Shown in pieces: positions 53,927-62,654 of a stretch of 64,000 nucleotides of DNA. Under the pieces are notes generated by a model that worked only from the letters and a program-made list of their open reading frames with translations, did not search any database and had not been told where the DNA came from. The DNA is from Streptomyces clavuligerus (lineage in GTDB: Bacteria; Actinomycetota; Actinomycetes; Streptomycetales; Streptomycetaceae), in assembly GCF_005519465.1 (NCBI RefSeq), contig NZ_CP027858.1:1674001-1738000 (forward strand), given 5' to 3'. The stretch's first letter is position 1. Each line of letters opens with the position of its first letter. A program made the translations under genes and the position numbers.

Positions 53927-56230
53927 TCAGCCGAGCCCGGCGGGCAGCGCGTCCCGGTGGACGACGCCCAGCCGCTGGGTGGCCCGCGTCAGCGCCACAT
54001 AGAGATCGCTGGCGCCGAAGCGGGCGGGTTCGACCACGATCACGGTGTCGAACTCCAGACCCTTGGCCTCCCGGGGGTCGAGGAGCACCACGGGGCGGGT
54101 GAGGTCGACGGGGCCCGGTGGGGCGATCTCGCCCAGGGCGCCGTGGAGTTCGCGCGGGGCGATGACCGCGATCCGGCCCGGCGTCCAGTCCTGGCCCGCG
54201 CCCGCGCCGCCGGGCCCGCGGGCGGACTCCCGGGCGACGGCCTCACGGACCGCGCGGGCCGGGTCGCCGGTCCGCACCGTCCACGGCTCCACCCCTGTCG
54301 AACGCACCGAGCGCGGCGGCTCGAAACGGGGGTCGGCGGCCCGGCGGACGGCGGCGGCCCGCTCCATGATCTCGGCGGGGGTGCGGTAGTTGACCCCCAG
54401 CCGGACGAGCTGCCAGCGGTCGCCCGCGTACGGGCCGAGGATGCGCTCCCAGGAGCCGAGCCCGGCCGGGTCGCCGGTCTGCGCGGGGTCGCCCACCAGG
54501 GTCATGGAACGGCTGGGACAGCGGCGCATCAGCAGCCGCCAGGCCATCGCGGACAGCTCCTGCGCCTCGTCCACGATGATGTGCCCGAAGGCCCAGGTGC
54601 GGTCGGCGGCGGCGCGTTCGGCGGCGCTGCGGCGGTCGGCCTCCTCCTGGCGCTCCGCCATCCGCTCGGCGTCGATGACGTCGTGCGCGGCCAGGATCTC
54701 GGACTCCTCGCCCTCGAACTCGAAGCTCTCCGAGCCCTGGGAGAGGTCCAGCACACCCTGCGCGTAGGCGATCTCCTCCTGGCGGCGCGCCTCGGCCGCG
54801 GCCTGCTCGGCGCTGTCGTCCACCCCGAGGAGTTCGGCCGCCTCGTCGAGGAGGGGCACGTCGGCGGGGGTCCAGGGGCCGCCGTCGCGGCGGATCGGCG
54901 CGGCCTCGTGCTCGGGGAGCTGCCGCTCGGGCCCGGCGAGGAAGTCCGCGAGGAACTCCTCGGGGGTGAGGGACGGCCACAGCTCGTCGATGGCGGCGTG
55001 CACCGCGCCGCTGGTGGCGATCTCCTTGCCGAGCTGGGCGATGTCGTCGGGCCCGAGGAGGTTGGGCCCGCCGTAGGGGTCGGCGCCGAGCCGGTCGGCG
55101 AGCTGGGCGGTGAGCGCGTCGATGACGTGGAAGGCGAAGTGCGGGCGGGCGAGGTTGTGCGGCAGGCCGGTGGCCCTGGCCCGGTCCCGGGCCGCGTGCG
55201 CCATCTCGCGGTGCAGCCACAGCGGGCCGCAGGTGTCGTGGTCGATCTCCAGGGCGGGTTCCGGTACGGCGCTCTCGCCCTCGAAGTCGCGGTCGGGCAG
55301 GGCCTCGGGGAGCCGCTGCCGGTCGTGGACGGCGCGGGCGAGCACGTCGGCCATCGCGGCCCGGCCCTTGACCTCGGCCGCTGCGGGGGTGTCGGTGCCC
55401 GTGGCCCGGACGCCGGGGAACAGCTCGCCGACGGTGGCGAGCAGGACCCCGGTCTCACCCAGGGAGGGCAGCACCTCGCCGATGTAGCCGAGGAAGGCGG
55501 GGTTGGGGCCGACGATCAGCACGGCGCGCCGGGCCAGTTGCTCGCGGTGCTCGTAGAGGAGATAGGCGGCGCGGTGCAGGGCGACGGCGGTCTTGCCGGT
55601 GCCGGGGCCGCCCTCGACCACGAGGATGCCCTGGCGGGGCGCGCGGATGATGCGGTCCTGCTCGGCCTGGATGGTGCGGACGATGTCGGTCATCCGGCCG
55701 GTGCGGGCGGCGCCGAGCGCGGCCAGCAGCACGGCGTCGCCGCCGGGGTCCTCGTGTCCGGTGCGGGTGGCGTCGTCCAGGTCGAGGATCTCGTCGTGGA
55801 GCGCGGTGACGGTGCGGCCCTCGGTGCTGATGTGCCGCCGCCTGCGCAGCCCCATGGGTTCATGGCCGGTGGCGAGGTAGAAGGGCCGGGCCACGGGGGC
55901 GCGCCAGTCGACGAGGAGCGGGGTGCGCTCGGCGTCGTCCTCGCGGATGCCCGCGCGGCCGATGTGGTGGCGGGTGCCGTCGCGCAGATCGATCCGGCCG
56001 AAGCAGAGCCCGGAGCCGACGGCGTCGAGCGCGGCGAGGCGGTCGGTCCGCTCCGCCACGCCCACATCGCGTTCGACCCGGGCCTGATGGCCGGTGCCCT
56101 GGGGGCGGACCGCACGGGCGACATCGCGTTCGGCCTCGTTCCGGAGGGTGTCGAGACGGTCGTGGAGAAGGGAGACGTATTCCTGCTCCTCCCGCAATTC
56201 CTCCGTGGCCCGCAAGGGATCGGTTGACAA
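53927..56230 (-). CDS. helD: HelD-type RNA polymerase-associated ATPase / UvrD-like helicase
   Basis: 767 residues, superfamily 1. An N-terminal charged coiled coil (about 1-50, EELREEQEYVSLLHDRLDTL), Walker A GGPGTGKTAVALHR (about 213), Walker B IIVDEAQELS, then the UvrD-like C-terminal motifs (VNYRTP, KGLEFD, YVALTRATQRL). HelD removes stalled RNA polymerase from DNA and recycles it; related actinomycete HelR proteins protect against rifamycins. The start is TTG 56230 with AGGAG five bases upstream. I see no rifamycin-associated inverted repeat upstream, so a housekeeping role is more likely. Confidence 0.9.
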   Translation of the reverse strand: MSTDPLRATEELREEQEYVSLLHDRLDTLRNEAERDVARAVRPQGTGHQARVERDVGVAERTDRLAALDAVGSGLCFGRIDLRDGTRHHIGRAGIREDDAERTPLLVDWRAPVARPFYLATGHEPMGLRRRRHISTEGRTVTALHDEILDLDDATRTGHEDPGGDAVLLAALGAARTGRMTDIVRTIQAEQDRIIRAPRQGILVVEGGPGTGKTAVALHRAAYLLYEHREQLARRAVLIVGPNPAFLGYIGEVLPSLGETGVLLATVGELFPGVRATGTDTPAAAEVKGRAAMADVLARAVHDRQRLPEALPDRDFEGESAVPEPALEIDHDTCGPLWLHREMAHAARDRARATGLPHNLARPHFAFHVIDALTAQLADRLGADPYGGPNLLGPDDIAQLGKEIATSGAVHAAIDELWPSLTPEEFLADFLAGPERQLPEHEAAPIRRDGGPWTPADVPLLDEAAELLGVDDSAEQAAAEARRQEEIAYAQGVLDLSQGSESFEFEGEESEILAAHDVIDAERMAERQEEADRRSAAERAAADRTWAFGHIIVDEAQELSAMAWRLLMRRCPSRSMTLVGDPAQTGDPAGLGSWERILGPYAGDRWQLVRLGVNYRTPAEIMERAAAVRRAADPRFEPPRSVRSTGVEPWTVRTGDPARAVREAVARESARGPGGAGAGQDWTPGRIAVIAPRELHGALGEIAPPGPVDLTRPVVLLDPREAKGLEFDTVIVVEPARFGASDLYVALTRATQRLGVVHRDALPAGLG

Positions 56231-56253
56231 TTCGACTCCTGCCGCGATAAGGT
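56224..56253 (+). promoter_or_regulatory. Consensus-like sigma-70 promoter reading away from helD
   Basis: TTGACA (56224-56229) and TAAGGT (56248-56253) are 18 bases apart on the plus strand. The -35 hexamer lies over the first codons of the oppositely oriented helD. Start of transcription is expected near 56260. Confidence 0.75.
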
Positions 56254-56259
56254 GAGATT

Positions 56260-56351
56260 GTTGGTTTCGCTATGCACTCTTACAGGCGCATTGGGAAACG
56301 TTTAATATACGCGGAGAAGTCCCCCGACCGTCAAGACGGCCGGGGTTTTTT
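56260..56351 (+). ncRNA. Candidate small RNA of about 90 nt between helD and the DUF4259 gene
   Basis: The promoter at 56224-56253 is followed after about 90 bases by a textbook Rho-independent terminator. CCCCG/CGGGG and CCGT/ACGG stems (56322-56326 with 56341-56345; 56328-56331 with 56336-56339), a CAAG loop, one A-C mismatch, then six T residues (56346-56351). The T-run is rare in this GC-rich genome. Both flanking genes are on the opposite strand, so this is an independent unit. A short ATG frame at 56272 exists but has no ribosome site and runs through the terminator. Function unknown. Confidence 0.6.
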
Positions 56352-56376
56352 CATGCCCGGGAGACCACCGGGACGG

Positions 56377-56775
56377 TCACCAGGCGGGCGCCGCCCCCGG
56401 CCGCCCCGCCCGCTCCCTGGCCACCGCCGCGACCCGGTCGAAGGTCTCCAACAGCAGGGCCCGGCGCCGCTCCTTGAAGTCCTGCGACGGCTCCAGGTCG
56501 TCTATGGACCGCTCCCACACCGCCATGAATGTCCGCTTCCACGCCTCGACCACGGCGGCCTTCGGCAGTTCGGCCCCGACATGCCCCTGAGCGGCGATCA
56601 GGTGCAGCAGCTCCAGATTGCAGGGGACGGCCGTGCCCCAGTACTCGTCCGGCTCCAGCCCCACAGGGTCACCGGCCATGGCCTCGGCCACCTCGGAGAC
56701 CAACCGGGCGGTGACGACCGAGAGGTGGTCGGCGGCCGTATCGCTCTCGAAGTTCCCACTGCCCCAGGTTCCCAC
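56377..56775 (-). CDS. DUF4259 family protein
   Basis: 132 residues, all-helical, cytoplasmic. The N-terminal MGTWGSGNFESDTAADHL is diagnostic for DUF4259, and the rest is a helical bundle (VPCNLELLHLIAAQGH). Function unknown; these proteins are sometimes found near toxin-immunity loci. Here it stands alone, separated from helD by the candidate small RNA. The start is well supported by the conserved MGTWG. Confidence 0.9.
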   Translation of the reverse strand: MGTWGSGNFESDTAADHLSVVTARLVSEVAEAMAGDPVGLEPDEYWGTAVPCNLELLHLIAAQGHVGAELPKAAVVEAWKRTFMAVWERSIDDLEPSQDFKERRRALLLETFDRVAAVARERAGRPGAAPAW

Positions 56776-57257
56776 CGGGCCTCCTCAACTGGTCGTCGGC
56801 TGCTGCGTTCCGTCCGTGGCGACGTTGTACCAAGACGGACTGACATATGCCCGTGGCCGAACTCGTTCAGGCAAGCGGAGGACAGATGTACGACAGAGGA
56901 TTTGTCTGAAGTGACGGGTGGGGTGAATGAGGCGGATGAGTCGCTGGTTCTGCCCGGGTCGCCGGGCCAACCGGGCACCCCGAGCGGCCGGAACGGGCCG
57001 AGCGCCGACCCGGTCCGTACAGCGGCACCGCGCGTCGCGGCCCGGGAACGACGATGCCGCGCCCGCCCTCCGCCATGGGGGAAAGTCTGCGGAGGGTGGG
57101 CGCGGCTTCTGCGCCGTGGTCACGGGTGCCGCAACGGAGCGGGCGCGTCGGCGCCGCGGATGCGGAGGGGGAAGCTCACCGCGTGGCCACGGGTCCCGAA
57201 GGACAGGGTCCAGGGGACGGAGGAGCAGAGGATCAGAGGGGCAGGGGGATCAGGGGA
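56776..57257. other. 482-bp spacer downstream of dctA
   Basis: No gene supported. It contains the long dctA terminator hairpin (57056-57106) and, near 56800-56910, AT-richer sequence that may hold the DUF4259 promoter. Two short arginine-rich frames on the minus strand have poor codon usage. Confidence 0.6.
57056..57106 (-). terminator. 18-bp hairpin downstream of dctA
   Basis: Arms 57056-57073 and 57089-57106 (GCCGCGCCCGCCCTCCGC and its complement) pair fully with one G-U wobble around a 15-base loop. About 150 bases beyond the dctA stop. Confidence 0.75.
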
Positions 57258-58649
57258 TCAGGAGGTCTTCTCCAGGTCGGCGCCCTTGCGGGCCTCCGGG
57301 GCGCGCGCCGGCGACTCCTCGGCCTCCGGCGCCGGGGCCGGGCCGCCGTGCCCGTCGTCCAGCAGGGTCCGCTCGTCGAACGGAATCCGCCCGGCGAGCA
57401 CCTCGCGGGCCCGGTCCCGGTCGATCTCCTTGGTCCAGACGCCGACGAGGACGGTGGCCACCGCGTTGCCCGCGAAGTTGGTCAGCGCCCGCGCCTCGCT
57501 CATGAAGCGGTCGATGCCGACGATCAGGCCCACGCCGTCGACCAGCTCGGGCTTGTGCGACTGGAGGCCGCCCGCCAGCGTGGCGAGACCGGCGCCGGTG
57601 ACCCCGGCGGCACCCTTCGAAGCGATGATCATGAAGACGAGCAGCGAGATCTGCTCGGAGGCGCTGAGCGGGTCGCCGAGCGCGTTGGCGATGAAGAGCG
57701 AGGCCATCGTCAGATAGATCGCCGTGCCGTCGAGGTTGAACGAATAGCCGGTGGGGACGGTGATGCCGACCACGGGCTTGCTGACGCCCATGTGCTCCAG
57801 CTTCGCGATCAGCCGCGGCAGGGCCGACTCGGAGGAGGAGGTGGAGAGAATCAGCAGGAATTCCCGGCCCAGATACTTCAGCAGGGAGAGGAGATTCATT
57901 CCGGCGACCAGGCGCAGCAGTCCGCCGAGCACCACGAAGACGAAGAGCGCGCAGGTGACATAGAAACCGATCATGATCACGGCGAGCGACTTCAGCGCGT
58001 CGATCCCGGTCTCGCCGACCACCGCGGCGATCGCGCCGAACGCGCCGACCGGGGCGACCCACATGATCATTCCCAGGATGCGGAAGACCAGCCGCTGGAT
58101 GTGCCCGATCCCGCGCAGGATCGGCTCGCCCGACGCGCCCATCGCCTGGAGCGCGAATCCGGCCATCAGCGCCACCACCAGGGTCTGGAGCACCTTGCCC
58201 TCGGTGAAGGCGGAGACCATGGTGGTCGGGATCATGCCGAGCAGGAAGTCCGCCGTGGACTCACCGCCCGCGTTGGCGGCGGCCTTGTCGCTCGCCTCCT
58301 TCGTGGCCTCGGTGATCTGGAGACCGGAGCCCGGCTCGATCAGATTGCCGACGAGCAGACCGATGGCGAGCGCCACGGTCGACATGGCCAGAAAGTAGCC
58401 CAGCGCCAGCCCGCCGACCGCGCCCACCTTGGCGGCCTTCCGCACCGAACCGATACCCAGCACGATGGTGCAGAAGATGACCGGGGAGATCATCATCTTG
58501 ATGAGGTTCACGAACCCCGTGCCAATGGGCTTCAGCTCCACCGCGACTCCGGGCGCCACGAAGCCCACTGTGATACCGAGCACCACCGCCGCGATCACGG
58601 CGATGTACAGGTAGTGCGTACGGTCCCTTCTGCCTGCCTCAGCAGCCAC
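57258..58649 (-). CDS. dctA: C4-dicarboxylate:cation symporter (DAACS family, DctA-like)
   Basis: 463 residues with eight membrane helices and two re-entrant loops. Family signatures: the serine-rich loop ILSTSSSESALP (about 273) and the NLDGTAIY region of helix 7 (about 310), plus VNLIKMMISPVIFCTIVLGI near the start. It imports succinate, fumarate, malate or similar with protons or sodium. GTG 58649 follows GAGGAGGAA. It is divergent from a CitA/DcuS-type sensor and regulator, which probably induce it. The tail is acidic and Pro/Ala-rich. Confidence 0.93.
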   Translation of the reverse strand: MAAEAGRRDRTHYLYIAVIAAVVLGITVGFVAPGVAVELKPIGTGFVNLIKMMISPVIFCTIVLGIGSVRKAAKVGAVGGLALGYFLAMSTVALAIGLLVGNLIEPGSGLQITEATKEASDKAAANAGGESTADFLLGMIPTTMVSAFTEGKVLQTLVVALMAGFALQAMGASGEPILRGIGHIQRLVFRILGMIMWVAPVGAFGAIAAVVGETGIDALKSLAVIMIGFYVTCALFVFVVLGGLLRLVAGMNLLSLLKYLGREFLLILSTSSSESALPRLIAKLEHMGVSKPVVGITVPTGYSFNLDGTAIYLTMASLFIANALGDPLSASEQISLLVFMIIASKGAAGVTGAGLATLAGGLQSHKPELVDGVGLIVGIDRFMSEARALTNFAGNAVATVLVGVWTKEIDRDRAREVLAGRIPFDERTLLDDGHGGPAPAPEAEESPARAPEARKGADLEKTS

Positions 58650-58722
58650 GGGGTTCCTCCTCGAAACGTTCCACAACACAGTCCGGGCGTCGGCCCGGAT
58701 TTCCGTGACTATCCACCACCCT

Positions 58723-58762
58723 GTGACCCCGGTCACCCTTGCGTACGTTTCGTTCATACGAA
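58723..58762. promoter_or_regulatory. Two inverted repeats between dctA and its likely regulators
   Basis: GTGACC-CC-GGTCAC (58723-58736) and TTCGT-TCAT-ACGAA (58749-58762) lie in the 135-bp divergent region. Either could be the binding site of the CitB-type response regulator. The second is 22 bases before the sensor start codon. Confidence 0.55.
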
Positions 58763-58784
58763 TTCCTGAAGGCAGACTTGAGCC

Positions 58785-60410
58785 ATGCGCACACCCCGAC
58801 CCCGCAGCCTGGCGGGACAGCTCTTCGCGATGCAGGTCGTCCTGGTCACCGCGATCGTGTCGGGGTGCGCCTATTTCACCTACGCCACCGACCGCTCCCA
58901 GGCGGAGGAGACCGCGCGGCTCCAGTCGACGGCCACCGCGACCGCCGTGGCCCGCTCCCCCTCCGTGGTGGACGCCGCGCTCACCGCGGACCCCAGCGCC
59001 CGGCTCCAGCCCTATACGGAGGGGCTGCGCCGGGCGGCGGGCGTCAACTTCATCGTGGTGATGTCCCCGGACGGCACCCGCTGGACCCACCCGGAGCCCG
59101 AGGAGATCGGCCGGAAGTACCTCGGCCACATCGACCGGGCGCGGACCGGGAGGACCCAGAGCGAGAAGCACCTCGGGGTGCTCGGCCCCTCGGTCCGCAC
59201 CGTCGTCCCCGTGCACTCGGCCGACGGCCGGATCGTCGCCCTGGTCAGCGCCGGGATCACCATCGGGGAGATCAGTGAGCAAGCCCGCAAACAGCTCACC
59301 GCGCTGCTGCTGTTCTCCGGGGCGGCCCTCGTCGTGGGCGGAGTCGGCACCTATGTCATCAACGCCCGGCTGCGCCGGCACACCAAGGGCATGAACGCGA
59401 GCGAGCTGAGCCGGATGCACGACTACCACGAGGCAGCGCTGCACGCGGTGCGCGAGGGGCTGCTGATGCTGGACGGGCGGCGCAGGATCGCCCTCGTCAA
59501 CGACGCCGCGCGGGAGCTGCTGGGCCTCGGCGAGAACGCGGTGGGGCGGCCCGTGGCCGGGCTGGGGCTGCCGCCCGCGCTCACCGGGGCGCTGCTCGCG
59601 TCCGAGCCCCGGGTGGACGAGGTCCATCTCACCGCGGACCGGGTCGTCGTCGTGAACACCAGCCCCGTCGTCGGCGGGGAGCAGCGCGGCACGGTGGTGA
59701 CCCTGCGGGACCACACCGAACTCCAGGCCCTCCTCGGGGAGCTGGACTCGGAACGGGGGTTCAGCCAGGCGCTGCGCTCCCAGGCGCACGAGGCGGCGAA
59801 CCGGCTGCACACCGTGGTCTCCCTGATCGAGCTGGGCCGGGTGCCCGAGGCCGTCGACTTCGCCACGGCCGAGCTGGAGCTGGCGCAGGAGCTGACCGAC
59901 CGGGTCGTCGGCTCGGTGGGCGAGCCGGTCCTCGCCGCGCTGCTGCTCGGGAAGGCGGCGCAGGCCAACGAGCACGGGGTGGAGCTGGTGCTCGCCGAGG
60001 ACAGCAGGATCGACGACGGGGTGCTGCCGCCGTCGCTGCCCTCGCGCGACCTCGTGACCATCCTCGGCAACCTCGTCGACAACGCGGTGGACGCCGCGTC
60101 GTCCCCGCCGCCGGAGGACGGCGCGGACCGGCCCGCGCGCCCGCGGGTCACCGTGACCGCACGGGCCGACACCGACGCCGACGAGCTGCTGATACGGGTG
60201 TACGACACGGGCGCGGGCATCGACCCGGCCCGCGCCGACGAGGTCTTCCGCCGGGGCTGGTCCACACACGGCTCGCACCGGGGCCTCGGACTGGCGCTGG
60301 TCCGGCAGGCGGTGCACCGGGGCGGCGGCACGGTGGTCCTGGCCGAGGGGCCCGACGGCGGCGCGGAGTTCACCGTGCGGCTGCCGCTGCGGACGGAGGT
60401 CACCGCGTGA
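58785..60410 (+). CDS. CitA/DcuS-family sensor histidine kinase
   Basis: 541 residues. Two membrane helices (about 12-32 and 172-192) bracket an extracytoplasmic PASC/Cache-type sensor domain (about 35-170) in which FIVVMSPDGTRWTHP and GRKYLGH are typical of citrate/C4-dicarboxylate sensors. A cytoplasmic PAS domain follows (about 215-310), then a SPOB-like dimerisation helix with the phospho-acceptor His in SQAHEAANRLHTV (about 332), and a GHKL ATPase (about 400-535; LGNLVDNAVDAA, DTGAGI, GLGLALVRQ). Divergent from dctA, hence probably senses extracellular dicarboxylates. Its stop overlaps the start of the response regulator. Confidence 0.92.
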   Translation: MRTPRPRSLAGQLFAMQVVLVTAIVSGCAYFTYATDRSQAEETARLQSTATATAVARSPSVVDAALTADPSARLQPYTEGLRRAAGVNFIVVMSPDGTRWTHPEPEEIGRKYLGHIDRARTGRTQSEKHLGVLGPSVRTVVPVHSADGRIVALVSAGITIGEISEQARKQLTALLLFSGAALVVGGVGTYVINARLRRHTKGMNASELSRMHDYHEAALHAVREGLLMLDGRRRIALVNDAARELLGLGENAVGRPVAGLGLPPALTGALLASEPRVDEVHLTADRVVVVNTSPVVGGEQRGTVVTLRDHTELQALLGELDSERGFSQALRSQAHEAANRLHTVVSLIELGRVPEAVDFATAELELAQELTDRVVGSVGEPVLAALLLGKAAQANEHGVELVLAEDSRIDDGVLPPSLPSRDLVTILGNLVDNAVDAASSPPPEDGADRPARPRVTVTARADTDADELLIRVYDTGAGIDPARADEVFRRGWSTHGSHRGLGLALVRQAVHRGGGTVVLAEGPDGGAEFTVRLPLRTEVTA

Positions 60411-61114
60411 GCACGGGTACGGGGACGGGTACGGGCATGGACACGATTCAGGTCCTCGTGGTGGAGGACGACCCGGTCGCGGCGGACGCGCACGCGCTGT
60501 ACGTCGGCCGGGTGCCCGGCTTCACCGTCGCCGGGGTCGCGCACTCCCGCGCGGGGGCGGTGCGGATGCTGGAGCGGACCCGGGTGGATCTGCTGCTGCT
60601 GGACCTGTACCTCCCGGACGGCCACGGCCTCCAGCTCGTACGCTCACTGCGGGCCGCCGGGCACCTGGCGGATGTCATCGCCGTGACCTCGGCGCGGGAT
60701 CTCGCCGTGGTGCGGGAGGGGGTGTCGCTCGGTGTGGTGCAGTACGTGCTGAAACCCTTCACCTTCGCGACACTGCGGGACCGACTGGGCCGGTACGCGG
60801 AGTTCCGCGCGGCGGTCGGCGAGGCCAGCGGCCAGGACGAGGTCGACCGCGCCCTGGCCGCCCTGCGCGCCCCCCAGGGCGGCGCCCTCCCCAAGGGCCT
60901 CAGCGGCCCCACCCTCGAATCGGTGACCCGCACCCTCCGGGAGGCGCCCACGGGGCTCACCGCGGCGGAGGCGGGGGCGGCGGTCGGTATCTCGCGGATC
61001 ACGGCGCGGCGGTATCTGGAGCACCTCGTCATGGAGGGGCGGGCGGGGCGGAGTCCGCAGTATGGGCAGATCGGGCGGCCGGAGTTGCAGTATCGGTGGC
61101 TGCCGAAGAAATGA
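60407..61114 (+). CDS. CitB/DcuR-family response regulator
   Basis: 235 residues (about 225 if translation begins at the internal ATG 60437). Receiver domain with VVEDDPVAAD, Asp in LLLDLYLPDGHG (about 65) and YVLKPFTF (Lys near 120). The C-terminal CitB-type winged helix (about 165-230) includes LTAAEAGAAVGISRITARRY. The GTGA overlap with the sensor indicates co-translation. The first ten residues are a TG repeat coded by a short DNA repeat, so the internal ATG may be the true start. It probably activates dctA. Confidence 0.92.
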   Translation: MSTGTGTGTGMDTIQVLVVEDDPVAADAHALYVGRVPGFTVAGVAHSRAGAVRMLERTRVDLLLLDLYLPDGHGLQLVRSLRAAGHLADVIAVTSARDLAVVREGVSLGVVQYVLKPFTFATLRDRLGRYAEFRAAVGEASGQDEVDRALAALRAPQGGALPKGLSGPTLESVTRTLREAPTGLTAAEAGAAVGISRITARRYLEHLVMEGRAGRSPQYGQIGRPELQYRWLPKK

Positions 61115-61563
61115 CGGGGGCTGAACATTCAGCCTCGTGGGGGTGCCCCCTCTGGGGGAGATTGGCCCGCGCACAATCAAGCCCCTCCGGCGATTGAGGA
61201 GCGGGGGTTCGGGGGCTGGCCCCCGACGACGGGGCCGTGCGGGGGTCCGTCCGCTTACGCGTCGGGCTTTGCGTTGGACGCGGGGTCCGTCCTCAAGCGC
61301 CGGACGGGCTTGATTTTGCTCGGGTCGACCGTGTGGTGCGGGGGTGGGGGCCTCCGGGCTCGACTCCTCAGGGCCGGCAGACCGGACGTCCGATGTCCAG
61401 AGGCGGGTCAACGTCCGCCGGTCCCTTCCGGGGACGACCCTGCACCCCCCACCACGGGCAGACGGCCCACCCGGGTGCGGGACGGCCGGTCGTTCCCGAC
61501 CGCATGTCTGCATGAGCACATGTACGGGACTCATAGCCTTGTAACGCCCTGTCAGGCGGTGGA
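61115..61563. other. 449-bp spacer carrying a Streptomyces-type palindromic repeat pair
   Basis: No gene supported. It holds the inverted 26-bp repeat pair at 61175-61315 and a small GGGGGTGCCCCC hairpin near 61140-61152 that may end the regulator transcript. The last 60 bases must contain the hemC-like promoter; I cannot name hexamers with confidence. Confidence 0.6.
61175..61315. repeat. Inverted pair of 26-bp intergenic repeats
   Basis: 61175-61200 and the reverse complement of 61290-61315 agree at 24 of 26 positions (core CAAGCCC, TCCGGCG, TTGAGGA). This sequence type is, to my knowledge, a common dispersed intergenic element in Streptomyces. The two arms flank a 89-base G-rich loop and could pair as a terminator. 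Confidence 0.75.
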
Positions 61564-62565
61564 ATGGGGGTCACTGTGGCGACATACTTCGTCGGCTCGC
61601 GCGCGAGCAATCTGGCCAAGGCACAGGTACGTGAATACCTGCGCCCCCTGCGCGAACGGTTCCCCGAGATCACCTTTACTCATCGGGTGATCCTGGAGGG
61701 GGGAGACCGGGACCGCACATCGACGCTGTCCGCCGTGTCCGCCGTCAACGGAGGATCGGCGTTCAGCAGCGCGCAGGAAGCCGCGCTCTCCCGGGGCGAC
61801 GTCGACGTCGTCGTCCACTCGCTGAAAGACCTCCCCACAGCGAACCCCGCCGGTCTCGTGTTGCTGCCCCCGCCCGGACGCGAGGACGTACGCGACGCAC
61901 TGTGCGGGTCCACTCTCGCGGGCCTCCGGAAGGGGGCCCGGGTCGGCACGGGCGCCCCGCGCCGTGTCGCACAGCTCCTCGCGGTGCGCCCCGATCTCGT
62001 TGTGGTCCCGATCCGGGGCAACGTCCCACCCCGCCTCAAGAAGATCGAGACCATGGGGCTCGACGCGGTGGTCCTCGCGGTGGCCGGTCTCCGTCGGCTG
62101 GGGCTGGACGACGCGATCGGGGACGTGCTGCCGCTCGATCTGTTCCCACCGAGCCCCGGACAGGGCGCGCTGGGGATTCAGGTCCGCACGGACGATCACT
62201 CGGCCCCCTTGCGGGACCTTCTGTCCACGGTCGGGGACGCGTCCGCCGACGCCGCGGTGCGGGCCGAGCGCGCGCTGCTCGCCGAGCTGCACGGCGGGTG
62301 CAGCGTGCCCGTGGGCGCGTACGCCGAGCCCCTGCCGAACGGGGAACTCTCCCTCGCGGGCCAGGTCACATCGCTGGACGGACGCGAACGGGTGGCAGGG
62401 ACGCTGACCGGCCCGGCGACGGAGCCGGAAAAGCTCGGCGCGTCCCTGGCCGCACTCCTCATCGACCGGGGCGCGCACGCGATCCTTGACAGAGTCCGTT
62501 CTACTCACGGGTCCAGGCACTATCCGGCGGATCACGCCTCGGGGTCGAGGGCCAGGAGGTCGTAG
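61564..62565 (+). CDS. hemC: Hydroxymethylbilane synthase (porphobilinogen deaminase) paralogue
   Basis: 333 residues. Condenses four porphobilinogens into hydroxymethylbilane. Conserved parts: GSRASNLAKAQ (N-terminal substrate loop), the catalytic Asp in HSLKDLPT (about 85), arginines in GAPRRVAQLL and IRGNVPPRLKK, and the dipyrromethane-cofactor Cys in GGCSVPVGAY (about 246). Chemistry therefore appears intact. It is not in a hemACBD-type operon but near a HemB-like gene on the other strand, so it is more likely a paralogue for a special purpose. GTG 61576 with GGGGGT upstream is an alternative start. The last 30 residues overlap a minus-strand remnant and look non-conserved. Confidence 0.85.
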   Translation: MGVTVATYFVGSRASNLAKAQVREYLRPLRERFPEITFTHRVILEGGDRDRTSTLSAVSAVNGGSAFSSAQEAALSRGDVDVVVHSLKDLPTANPAGLVLLPPPGREDVRDALCGSTLAGLRKGARVGTGAPRRVAQLLAVRPDLVVVPIRGNVPPRLKKIETMGLDAVVLAVAGLRRLGLDDAIGDVLPLDLFPPSPGQGALGIQVRTDDHSAPLRDLLSTVGDASADAAVRAERALLAELHGGCSVPVGAYAEPLPNGELSLAGQVTSLDGRERVAGTLTGPATEPEKLGASLAALLIDRGAHAILDRVRSTHGSRHYPADHASGSRARRS

Positions 62566-62654
62566 AGGTAGGGGCGGTCGTCTTTAAAGCTGCGCCAGAC
62601 GGTGGCCGGCGGTTCGGGTTCGCCTGCATGCCTAGGTGAAGGAATCGAGTGCCG
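62532..62654 (-). pseudogene. C-terminal remnant of an unidentified gene
   Basis: A minus-strand frame without any start codon ends in a natural-looking tail (PATVWRSFKDDRPYLYDLLA then LDPEA-stop at 62532). It overlaps the hemC-like 3' end by 34 bases and the small ORF upstream. I read it as the end of a gene whose 5' part was deleted. Family not recognised. Confidence 0.35.

Noticed and set aside
56272..56360. Short peptide from ATG 56272
   Set aside because: No ribosome site, and the frame runs through a Rho-independent terminator; a non-coding RNA is simpler.
56231..56376. Rifamycin-associated element upstream of helD
   Set aside because: I looked for the inverted repeat linked to rifamycin-inducible helR genes and saw none; the region is explained by the small-RNA unit.
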